From Gymnothorax reevesii (taxonomy: Eukaryota; Chordata; Actinopteri; Anguilliformes; Muraenidae): DNA of 64,000 nucleotides. Made by a program: the position numbers and the translations under genes. This document shows, piece after piece, positions 24,883-36,200 of this stretch; positions within the stretch are counted from its first letter, which is position 1, and each line of letters begins with the position of its first letter. The notes below the pieces were generated by a model. That model did not search any database. It was not told where the DNA came from and saw nothing but the letters and a program-made list of their open reading frames with translations. The stretch lies in the NCBI GenBank assembly GCA_029721435.1, contig CM056577.1, forward strand, positions 26,553,719 through 26,617,718, given 5' to 3'.

Positions 24883-27160
24883 TATGTATTGTCACCAGTG
24901 GCATATACATTCGGTTCTCCAGGCTGGCTACTGAACAGAAATATGGAGCTAGTTTGAATGAGTGATTACTGTTAGTATTCTCAGGCAATGGATACCACAC
25001 AGTTGTTTTTACAGTACGTACATCTCTGTAAACTAGCTCAAAGAACTGGGCCCCTCATAGTGGCATGGAAAGAAAGAAAAGAGCCTATAAATACTGAGTT
25101 TAGGAGGAAAAATAAACTTGCACATTTGAATTGTTTACCCAATTGTATTCTAGGGAGCTTTAATGATACTTCGCAGCTCCTTAAATGATAATTTGATATC
25201 CAGCAAGACATTTTAAATGTCTTTTTTGTGATCTATTGTTTATTTTTTTATCCTTGAGACAAATTTTTCAAGCAATAGTGCTGATCATATCAACTAGAGG
25301 AGATATTTTAATAAGCACCGAAAACTAAATCACAAATATGTGTACAGTTCTGAAAGAGAAAGGTCATACATAATAGAATTTAGATTGAAGCCTGGGACAA
25401 CGCCATGTTCTGTTGCTGTTTCCAGAAATATCACTGTTGACATATGACCTTAACCTATGACCTCTGCATTGCATCATTCTCTCTCTCTCTCTGCGCATGT
25501 GCTCTTGTTCCTACAAGTGTAATCATATTTGAATTTGAAGCTGAAATGGGTGAAATGAAAAAGAGTAGAAACAAACGACAGAAATTGTGTTTTGGGTGGG
25601 CCTAAATGAATTCGGGTGGGCTGATTTGACCCAACAAATATCGGCTTATGGTACACATTAGAATGAAAACTGCACAATGAAAACTTCACTGTTTTCAATC
25701 ATTTTCCTTGAATAAGAAATTATTATTAGAATAATCCATCAGCAGATAAAAACACAACTTCCATGAGTTGTTGTGGTTTTCACAGAATATTGCTGTTGTC
25801 TTTCTTTGGACAGTAAAGGTTTTGATTTGAATTTTAGTCACCATTTTTTGCTGATTCTTGGTTGAAGTTTCTTGCAGCTATTTCATAATTTTTCAATTGA
25901 ATTTTTTTTTTTTTTTGTTTCACAACACAGTTTGCTGTTGCATAATTTTCCTCTTGATATGAGCAATCTTTTTAAAGCCGTAACAAGTGCCTATTGAGAG
26001 AAAAAGGTCCTTTCAAAAATAACCAAAGATGAATTCCAAAATTTAAGCCAAAAATGTCAGTAAATAGTACTTTCGAAGTTAAAATATTTTCCATTCATGT
26101 GTACTCAAAAATCATGCACAGAAAATGAGTCATTTTCTGAAATTTATCAGTTACATTTACAAAAGAGCAAGTCTCAACCCGTGCTGTTTAAATTTACTTT
26201 GTGACCATGGCACATTTTGTCATGCAGAAGCAGTCACAAACCACGTGAGCAGAAATGTCTCCAGTTAGTCAGTCTGGGGAAGAAATTACTGCTTATTTGA
26301 TAGAGCTGATATTCTTGAGACCAGAGAGCTGAATGGTAATGAAACAATTTCTTTTATACCGTGTGTTTTAGCAGCTTTTTGAAACATTTGGGAATCTTCT
26401 TTTTCAGCATCACAAGGTAAATGTGTCTTCTTCAAATCTTTTTAAAAATTGTAAATCACTCCTCTTTATGATTAATACATGGTTGTCTTTGCTTAAGTAT
26501 TGCAACCCAGCATGAGTTGACAATGGATTTCCCACAATTTGCCCACTTTTGAATTTTATGACATGCGATGCACTTTTATTTGCTTGGTTATCAATCAGAA
26601 AACAATTCAAAGAATTTGCATAATTTTTGGTGTGTAGAAAGTAGAAACACAAATCACCTCCAAACAATTGAGCATTCAAATGATAAAAAGCAAGTGTTTT
26701 GATACGGGGGATATCAAACTCAGTGAAAAAAATATTTATTATTATTATTATTTATTTAAATTTTTTTTGTTATTCTGGTTAAATGATCAATGACATCAAT
26801 GAAGGAGCGGCACTATCAAAATAGTCACAGAAATCATTTGACAATGGAGGTGGAGCAAGCTTGATGTGGGCTTGTGCTTCATTGGTCTAAACTTAAATGG
26901 GTGGATACCAGTTCAACATCTTTGCAGCATCTGCTATAAAATGTCTCTGCCTGGCCAAATGATCCTGAAGAGCTCTATTCCAACTTCAGCATCTTCACTG
27001 TTCCAGCCTCTGACTTCTCAAGGTAAATTACCGAGCACGGATGAAAATGTTTTTTTTGTCATTTCACTGCTTCAAGTTGAACTCAATTTGTATAACTCAG
27101 TAATGCATGAAGACCCACATAATTTGCCTTTCCAGCAACGTCCTTCAACAACCATCCATA
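24883..27160. other. Upstream region of gene A, no further exon seen
   Basis: AT-rich with a TTATTATTATTA tract near 26740. No TATA box or CpG-rich promoter could be assigned. A 5' untranslated exon of gene A could lie here. Confidence 0.4.
25478..25492 (+). repeat. (CT)n short microsatellite
   Basis: Seven CT units. Confidence 0.8.
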
Positions 27161-27220
27161 ATGTCAGACTGGACGGAGTGTATGAACTACGGCATCCATA
27201 TTGCCAGAGAGGCCAGAGAG
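27161..27220 (+). CDS. impa1-like: Gene A exon 1 (start codon)
   Basis: Twenty codons beginning [11 protein letters not shown] and ending in a phase-0 donor (GTAACT). The W-x-E-C-M-x-Y pattern and the ending AREARE match the N terminus of IMPA1 proteins. The exon is only 60 nt and lies in a different frame from the longer open frame that covers it, so it is easily missed. The 5' UTR and promoter were not resolved. Confidence 0.88.
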
Positions 27221-30200
27221 GTAACTTTGATTATTTAAAGAAACCTTTTTCAAAAGCAAACTTATGTTCTCGGTGTTCAAGTGTCTGTTGTGCTCCCAAA
27301 GATTTGAACATAGCGGTTTTCCACGAGTAATGAATACAGCTGATCATTCCAATGCAGTGACACAACTTTAATGATTGCAAAATCATAGTCTAACATCAGG
27401 ATGTTCAGCGCAGTGCATTACGCTGAATTTTACTTTATTTCAAGGTCTTGTGAGAAAACAGACAATGGCATTGGAAGACCTTGGAGCTAAAAGTACTTCA
27501 AAGGGTCTGAATATATAATAGATCGATAAAATCTGCTAATTACAGACCCCAGTGTTAAACATGCTTAAGCCACGAAATGTCCAATTTGATAAAATAGAGA
27601 AAATTGACCAAAGTAAATATAACACATTTTCCCATCCTTACCTCATGGTGTATGAAATGTGAGTTTAGCACATGGGGTTTCAATTTGTATTACACTTTTT
27701 TCATTAAAAATAAACTTTCTATGTTTTCAGAAACATACTTTCAGAGTTACTTGATTGAGGAAAAGAGCTCCCTTATATTCCAGCACAGTCATGTTCTTTC
27801 CAGCGATGCCACTCTAGACTGTGTCTATTCAGACTGTGTGTTTGTTGTTGTATCTCTGTGCTGGGGCAGGTGATTCTACACGCCTATAGGATCAAAAAGG
27901 CTGTTATGCTGAAGAGCTCTCCCGCAGATCTGGTGACCGAGACTGACCACAGGGTGGAGAAAATGCTCATAACCGCCATCAGGGAAAAGTACCCACACCA
28001 CAAGTATGTGCCACATACCCCTGCGAAAGCAAGTTCATGAACTAATGAACTGTTCATGAACCGTTCATGAACTACAGTACATGAATGGTTCATAAACCGT
28101 CCATGAACAGTTCATGAACTGTTTAACTGGACAGTTCATGAACTGCAGTTCATTGAAAATTTATGAACGGTTCATGAACCGTGCTTTACAAAGTTCAAAA
28201 TTACAGTTCACGAACTACAATTCTCAACTGAAATCCAGGTTCATGAAATCTGGTTCATGAACCGTTCATGAATTAACCGTTCATGAACAGTTCATGAATG
28301 TCTAGTTCATGAACTTTTCTGCCATTTGATGTTCATAGACCATTCATGAACCGTTCATGCACATTTGTTTATGAATCGTTCATGAACGATTCATGAACGG
28401 TTCATGAAATTTTCACTGGGGCAGAAATGAGATACCAAATTGAGCCAAACTCTATATTTAATGAGCACTCCTAATAAGCTGACTTGAGTTTATCTAGTCC
28501 CAGTGCTATTAATATACTAACTTAAAAATATCACAGGTCTTAGCTGAGAACCCAGATAAAACAGACTGGATACAACGCCCAGAAGAAAGTGGAGCAGGGG
28601 AGGAGGAGGAGCACTCCGGTAAAACGTACCGTTTAAATTCCAACCTAACCGACTGGGCAACTCAGTGACTGCTGTCCTACTAACTAAATACTAAATCTCA
28701 GATCCCCACCCAAAAATGCAAACAGTACTTATCTAGCTAGCTAGCCGCAAATACAACCGAGGGTAACCAAGAAAAGAGTAAAGCCCCGGCTCCCTTTAAT
28801 TAAAACGGACCAAATAAACGTGTTGTTTACTATGTGAGCAGTGAGCAAACTAAACCTCCCCCCACAAGCTGTCCTAAGGACTCAAACAAGCAGATAAACT
28901 TTAATCAGCTGATCAAGGCACCGCAACCTGAGAAAAATACAAAGATAGGGTATTAACAATGTGTTTAATCAGAAGAGCCCTTCGATAATAATAAAATGCG
29001 AAAAAGACAAAAACCCCAGTACGCGTTAATATTCAAGCTTGGCAATGCATTTATGCAGTAATACAGTCAGGATAGAGAACGAAGGGGACTAAAAAAACCC
29101 CCAGTGAACGTCAATATTTATTGGCTAGAAGACCGTATGAAAGGCAAGCAACCCAGTATGAGACCAAGCTGGGATATAGTTACATACATAACCAGGTAAT
29201 TCGATAATATTCTTGGCGTTGAGAGCTTGCCAGGGTTTGTTTGCTAAATCAGCTACAGAAAAACCAGGCGAAAGTACCTTAGTCCTTGAAAACAACTGTT
29301 TTACCTTGTATGTCGCACAAATCACTTAGTTAGACAATTATTTAGTATTTAATTTATTCTCTAAATTTCGCGTTTATTTTACTTTACCTTACTTTGCTCC
29401 TGGGAGACTGAAACCCCCCCCCAAAAAAACCCCCGTTGCCTTTGTTTGACCAGATTAGCGACTTAATTTGGCTGTTTGCTCTCCAAGTTGTTATAGGGGG
29501 AAAAAGGGGATAAGAAGACGGGGGTTAACTGAAACTAAGCCCCTGTTAAAAGAGGCTCATAATCCATTTCCATAGTTTCCCCACGGTTTCTACTGTGACT
29601 GCGACTGAGACCTTCTTAGGTTAATAAATTAATAAATTGTGGTTCCTCAGCTTCTGTCTCTGCATTATTCATTTTTTATTATCAAGAGCGAGATCCTTGA
29701 TCTTCAGGGCCAGTTGGCGGCACAACATAGTTTGCAATCAGTAGAGTTCCTAGAGCAGGGGTCCCCAATCTTTCCCAGAAAGGGCGAGTGTGGGTGCAGG
29801 CTTTCATTGCAACCAAGCGATTACACAACTGATACAACTAGTCAATCCCTGGACTCTTTGCTAATAGGCTTGATTAGTCGCATCAGGTGTGTAGCTGCAT
29901 GGTTGCACTGAAAGCCTGCACCCACATCGGCCCTTTCTGGGAAAGATTGGGGACCCCTGTCCTAGAGGAACTAAGTAGTATGTTGTTTAGAGAAATGGTG
30001 TGTACGCCGAAGCAGGGTGGTTCAGGGATCCCACAACAGGCAGGGAGAGAAAGTTGGGTGTCTGTCGGTCGACAGTGCAGGAAAGGGCGTGCACACCGTA
30101 CAGCGACTGCCCCTCCAGTGGTTGAGGTGTTCAACCTATTCCGGCCCTTCCAGGAACTCGAATTAGCCCCTGACCCTGAGAGTGAGGGGACTGATGAGCA

Positions 30201-33200
30201 GCAGGGCACCCTGTTGGCCTCTACCCCTCAGAAAAGAGAGTTATTGATAGTGGGGGACTCAATACTTAGAGGAATAGATAGCTTAGTCTGTTCGCGTGAC
30301 AAGGAGTCTTGTACGGTGTGTTACCTGCCTGGTGCCCAGGTAGGAGACCTCCTGGAGCGTGCGGACAAGCTCCTGGCCAGAGTGGGGAGGGATCCAGTTG
30401 TCATGGTCCATGTTGGGACAAATGACATAGGTAAGGGTAGGTTTGAGGTTCTGCAAGGCAAATTTGTGGAATTAGCTGAGAAGCTTAGGAGCAGATCCTC
30501 ACCAATAGTATTCTCCGGGATTCTACCGGTACCACGTGCAAGCAGAGGAAAGCAGAATTTTATCCGGAGGTTTAACACGTGGCTACGAACCTGGTGTAGG
30601 ACAGAGGGGTACAGGTTTATGGGGCACTGGAACTTTCTCTGGGACAGGGGTGACCTGTTCAAGCCTCTAGGTCTGCACCTGAACCGGAGGGGTACCTTTG
30701 CACTGGGCCAGCGTATGTTGAGGGTAGCACAGGATTATTTAAACTAGGGACTTGGGGGGCAGGGAGGTTAGTGAGTGTTACACATAGGGAAATGCAGACT
30801 GCCCGATGGAAGCTGACGGCATTACATGCACTATTGATGAAATACTTTTAAAGCAACAAAGTTTAGTGGGGGGCTTGAAGCAGTTGCCGCATGGGAAATC
30901 AAGGGGGAAGAGCATTAGTAATAACCTGAAATGTTTTCATTTAAATTCAAGAAGCATAAAAAAATAAATATCCAGAGCTTGAGGCCGCAATGATTAGTGA
31001 GGGCGATGACATAGTTGGGATTACTGAGACATGGCTTAGTGAAGAGGATGGAGATGAATATTATATAGAAGGTTATAAGCTCTTTAGGAAGGATAGATGT
31101 AATAGGCGAGGAGGGGGCGTAGTAATCTATGTGAACAAAAACATAAATGTACAGGAAATTCCCGAAATTGAACATTCCTTGCCCTGTGAGGATATCTGGG
31201 TCAAGCTCATTGGCAAATATGAGACAGGTTTAAACATAGAAGTATGCTATCGACCACCAGCTTTGGACAGTACAGTCAATGAAATGCTTTTTAAGAAGAT
31301 TACGCAAGCTTGTAGAGGTGGAGGAACTATTATTATTGGAGACTTAAATTATCCTGGTATCGATTGGGAAATGGTGAAAAGACAGGGTAGGGGGGAGGAA
31401 GAATTTCTAGGTATTATAAATGATAATTTTTCAGTGCAGTATGTTAATAAACCTACAAGAGAGAAGGCAATTTTAGACTTAGTGCTCTGTAATGACCCAG
31501 AGAGAATTAGCAATGTTGAGGTACTGGAGCCACTTGCGACAAGTGATCACTCAGCTGTTAATTTTGATTTCATGGGAAGTTAAAAAGATGTATTCAAAAA
31601 CAAAAATTTTCCATTTTAGGCAAGCAACCTTTGACAGGATGCTCTGATATCCAAGTGAAATAAAATGGGAGAGACTCCTGGACTGTGAGTCCGTAAATGA
31701 GATGTGGGATTTGAATCACAATGCAAATTCATTCCAAAGGTGCCCAAAAGTAAGCTGAAAAAGCAGAATTCTCAATGGATGACCAAAAGTATTCGCAGGA
31801 TTCTGAGGGAAAAGAGGAATCTTTATAAGATGTACATGAAGGATAAGAATGAACACTAAGGGCTCTAAATTCGTAGACCAGGCACGGCGAATGGGGGGTG
31901 CACCGCAGCAACGGGGTATGTCATTACATTACATTACATTACAGGTACTTAGCAGACGTTCTTATCCAGAGCGACGTACAAAAGTGCATAAGAACAGTAC
32001 AAAAGTGCAGACCTCCTAGGAGACAAGTAAAAGTGCTAACAGTAAGTGACAGAACACGTTCCATTGTTACAGATCTAGACTAATAACAAAAAGGCAAGGT
32101 CAAGGCAAGTGAACAAAATGGCAACAAGGTTAAGTGCAGAGGCAAGTGCAACAAAGAGCAATAAAATAAGTGCAATAGAAGGGCAACAGGTCAAGTGCAA
32201 CAAAGGGGCAGGAAAATCAAGTAAACTGACAAAATAGAGTGCAACAAAATGAAGGGAAACCAGATCAAGCGGTAACAGTCAGGAAGTAGGGAAAACAGAA
32301 TTAAGTGCAACAAATCAAAAGGATGTAGGGACAGGAATCAAGGCAGTGGAGTAGGGGAAAGGTGGAGCCTGAAGAGGTGGGTTTTCAGGTGGCACTTGAA
32401 GATGCTCAAGGATTCTGCCGTTCTGACCTCGATAGGTAGATCATTCCACCAACGAGGTGCCAGGACAGACAGCAGCCTTGAGCGGAGAGGGGAGGAGCGG
32501 AGAGGGGGAGGAGCCAGGCCACCAGAAGTAGCAGAGCGGAGTGCTCTGGCAGGGGTGTAGGGTCTGAACAGTCTCTGGATGTAGACTGGAGCGGTCTTGT
32601 TGACTCCCTGATAGGCTAGCACCAAAGTCTTGAATTTGATGCGAGCAGCAACAGGGAGCCAGTGGAGCTTTGTGAGCAGGGGGGTGACGTGGGAGTGTCC
32701 AGGCGTATGTTGCAATTTCGTGCCTGGGCCTACCTGTCCCGCCTCTCTCCCGCCTTCCTGCGCAAGTGGCAAAGAAGGTGTGTTTGAGTATAACACAGCC
32801 GAGTCAAATCTTCACCAGTCAAATGAGCTCCTCTCCTCACCTTTAATGTGTTGGAATATAGAAGCCACTGTCTTATATCTGCATGATGCGTTAATGTTGC
32901 ATTTTACTTTGCTGCTTCAGGCATGTTTTCTGCATCGCTTACGTCTATATTAAGCATTACGAATATGAGTTAGCTGGCTAGCAAGGGCATTCGCGAATTA
33001 TTACCATTAGCGAACTTGAATGGAATTTCAAAATTAAACTACGTCAGATCATTCAAACTTATGAAGTTGGAATCAAATATGACGGTTGCTCATTGGGAAG
33101 AGAAACGATGGATAGCATGTTCCTATTATTACACCATGTTGCTGCTTAAAATGTTGAGATTAACATGCATGGACAACAATGCAAGATACGTTACACTTAA

Positions 33201-36200
33201 CTCAGTACGACATCATAGCAATCAGGCTGTATTCCTTTCCCCCACTAAAGTGACAATAATAGTAGAGTATTGAGCTGCTTGCACACTGGACGCGAAACAA
33301 ATTTTTCGCACGACAGATTGCGTTGAACGCAGTGTCTCCTGTCCGAAAGTCTGACAGGGTTTTAATATATCTCCCTGTCCGACAGTCGATTATTGTTTAT
33401 AATTTCTTCAAATCTACTGACTCTTTTAGATATTAAACGTGAATGTTTTGATAAGAGGGCTCAGTTCTTCAAGATGAGTACCGAGAATTGCAATCAATGT
33501 TTCTGATTAAGCTCTGCTAAATAAAGTGAGTCGACACTGGCACGGGACAAAGTACAATGCCTCCGTGTCTGACAGCCAAAAAAAAAAAGAAAAGAAAAAG
33601 AGGACGATTAGAACAGATTGATGACGAAATAAAGAATAAAAAGAAAGATTTTAACAACAGAACATCCAATCAATACTGCAATTTATTTATTTGCGTGTCA
33701 TCTTTTTTGGATGTTCCGTTTGTTGGTGATATATTTTATTCTTTACTTTTACTTTTTGCTGGCTGCAGCATGGAGTATTTTGCATTTCGCGTCGGACAGC
33801 CTTGATCGTGCGTGCGATAATTTATTCACACTGTCAATGGTCATGGAGTTGATTTGCTCACGCACTATTTTATCTCTGCTGTGGAAATTAAGTGTGAATC
33901 TGTTCGATCCATCAGACTAATTTTCAAAAGAAAGACTGAATAAAGACTTTTGTCTATCTTCAACAGAAGAAAACAGACGAATAGGCGAAAAAGACCAAGA
34001 AAAATCGATAGCTATCAATTTGCATTTTGTGAAGGTCGAACACAAATATGGCCAAGTTTGCACGTCTAATAATTCGTGGAATACTCTGAAAAATTTGAAC
34101 TTTCATGACTTTCGGACACGGAGCTATATTAATACCCTGTCCGACTATCGCGTCTTTGCATTGACTTTGTCTGTAATCAGTCGTGCGAAAAATTCGTTTC
34201 GTGTACAGTGTGCAAGCGGCTTTACTTCAGAACGCAAGCATTATATATATATATATATAGAAAAATATACAGGTATATATCCAGTTTGTGGTTGGCTGAG
34301 AAAGATGTGAAGTCGTTATTTTGCATCACAGATTTGTTGATTAAGCCAGATCATGTTTCCATGACACGTGCCAACCGCCTTTAATCTGACATCAGGACAA
34401 TTGATATAGATACTATAATTTATGTCCTCATTCAGATAGTTACATTATATAGTGCTTCCTGTAATAATTTATTGCATTGAAATGTGCCTGACATTCTGGA
34501 AACCTGCCTGTGAGGTTTCGGTGACGTGTGCGCACTGTGCGCCGGTCAGCCAAATTACCACTGCACAGAAAGTGAACCAGGTTGGAGCTGGTGAGCTTTC
34601 TGCACAACTCCAGCGGAGACTTTTTCTAAGAAATTGTCACTGCGTCCTGATGAATATGAGACTCCTCCCCCTACTACGCCGCCACACCCATCTCGGCGCA
34701 CGTCTGTCCACCAAATTGCCAAAGTGGCTGCGCACGGTGTTGCACCGCACAAAATTACCACTGCATGGGCTGCGCCACGCTGCGCCAAGAAATTAGAGCT
34801 CAGGGTCACAAATAGAAGTTGACCAAAGGTAAATTTAGCACTGATATTCGTAAATATTTCTTCACCCAAAGAGTAATTTCAAGGTGGAATAGCTTGCCTG
34901 ACCATATTGTAGAGCCTGAGACCTTGGGGGTTTTCAAGAGCAGGCTTGACTTAAAGCTAGATATTATTGAGTCATTGAGTATCTGAACGGATATATTCAC
35001 AATAGTATAAAGAAACTGGCGAGCTTAGTTGGGCTGAACGACCTGTTCTTGCCATTCATGTTATGCTATGTTATGTTATGTTAACAAGAACCCGCAGTGT
35101 TTTTGCATTTTTGCACCTGCCCGAAGCTGGTTAGAAGCAGTGAAATATTTCTCAAAAATGAATTGATTGAATTGATTATATGCTGGCAGTGTTTTTTTAA
35201 TTATTATCTTTGTGTGCATGCGTGGTTTGTGACTGTAAGACGTGTGCAAAAATAAACCACAAGATGTTCATGCAGTTTTGTTGCCATGTTGTGGAAAGGT
35301 AAAATCATGGATAGAACATAATAGTAACATAGGGGTATATTCTCCCATGCGCGTAAGTCGAAAAAGCGCATAGCTACGCGCTTTTCAGCCTACGCGTATT
35401 CTCCCCTCAACTTAAGTCTGTGCATTACGCGCCTCGAAGGCAGTTACACGCTTGGGGCGGAGCAAGGTCAAAATCGGGGAGTTTCCGGGTGTTTCTCAAG
35501 CAAATAACACTTACGCGTATTCTCCCCTTGGCTTCCGCGCTTTTTCTGTTAAGCGCTTTTGAGGGCTGTATTAAGGTCAAGCGCCAACATAGCGCCAAAT
35601 TGAATATTGCGTTTGATGTCGGTTAAAGGCCGAATTAAACATTAATTTTATTTTATTTAACATGGTAAAGGTTGAGACATTCAATATTCGATTGTTCATC
35701 CTTATTTCTAAACTACATTTCTCATAACCATAATAAATTATCAAACGAAATCATCATATGATACTACGCGACAGCCTGTTCTCCAATTAGTTCAATTACA
35801 AACGCATTACAAACAATTACAAACATACCGGTGGTCATCAAGGTCACAACTGCGCTGTCGGTCCTGGCATCTGGGTCGTTCCAGAGAGTGGCTGGTGATG
35901 TCATGCACACATCACAGGCGTCTGTGTCAAGGTGTCTGACACAGTTGGTTGGCGCTAAGCTGCACCACATCAGCCACTTTAAAAGTCCCCGAAACACCAG
36001 CTGAACGACGGAGAGTTAGGGGGGGTTCTACCGGGTCGCCAGGTTCCCCAGTGTTGTGGGAGCCATTGATTGTACTCACATTGCAACCAGAACCCCTTCC
36101 ACTAATAAGAGTATGTAGCCTACAGAGACCGAAGACGTCGGCACAGCATTAATGTTCAGGTTGTGTGCGATCATGATGCGCATATTAAGCATCTGCGCCA

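Larger units (their letters stand above)
29680..31859 (+). mobile_element. CR1-like LINE, 5' part
   Basis: Coiled-coil-like lead ([20 protein letters not shown]), then an SGNH-hydrolase ORF1 and an endonuclease ORF2 start, all plus strand. The element is cut at 31859 by a large DNA element. Its RT domain is not found; a matching 3' end appears at 34802-35083. Confidence 0.88.
31860..34801. mobile_element. Large non-autonomous DNA element D1, copy 1
   Basis: Ends: left GGGCTCTAAATTCG, right (read inwards) GAGCTCTAATTTCTTGGCGC. The body from about 32694 matches 54110-56330 over its length. No transposase is evident. An L2 fragment (31921-32693) and a nested inverted-repeat module (33274-34220) lie inside. 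It separates the two parts of a CR1-like LINE. Confidence 0.75.

Noticed and set aside
26866..27330. 154-codon open frame over exon 1 of gene A
   Set aside because: The frame differs from the IMPA frame, has no similarity I recognise, and is crossed by the real exon and its donor site.
28033..28408. Repeated palindromes as a CRISPR-like array
   Set aside because: Spacing is irregular, the motif is only 8-10 bp, and no spacer length is constant.
32694..32796. N-terminal part of the L2 open frame ([11 protein letters not shown])
   Set aside because: This part is D1 element sequence; the L2 similarity starts only at HVTPLL.
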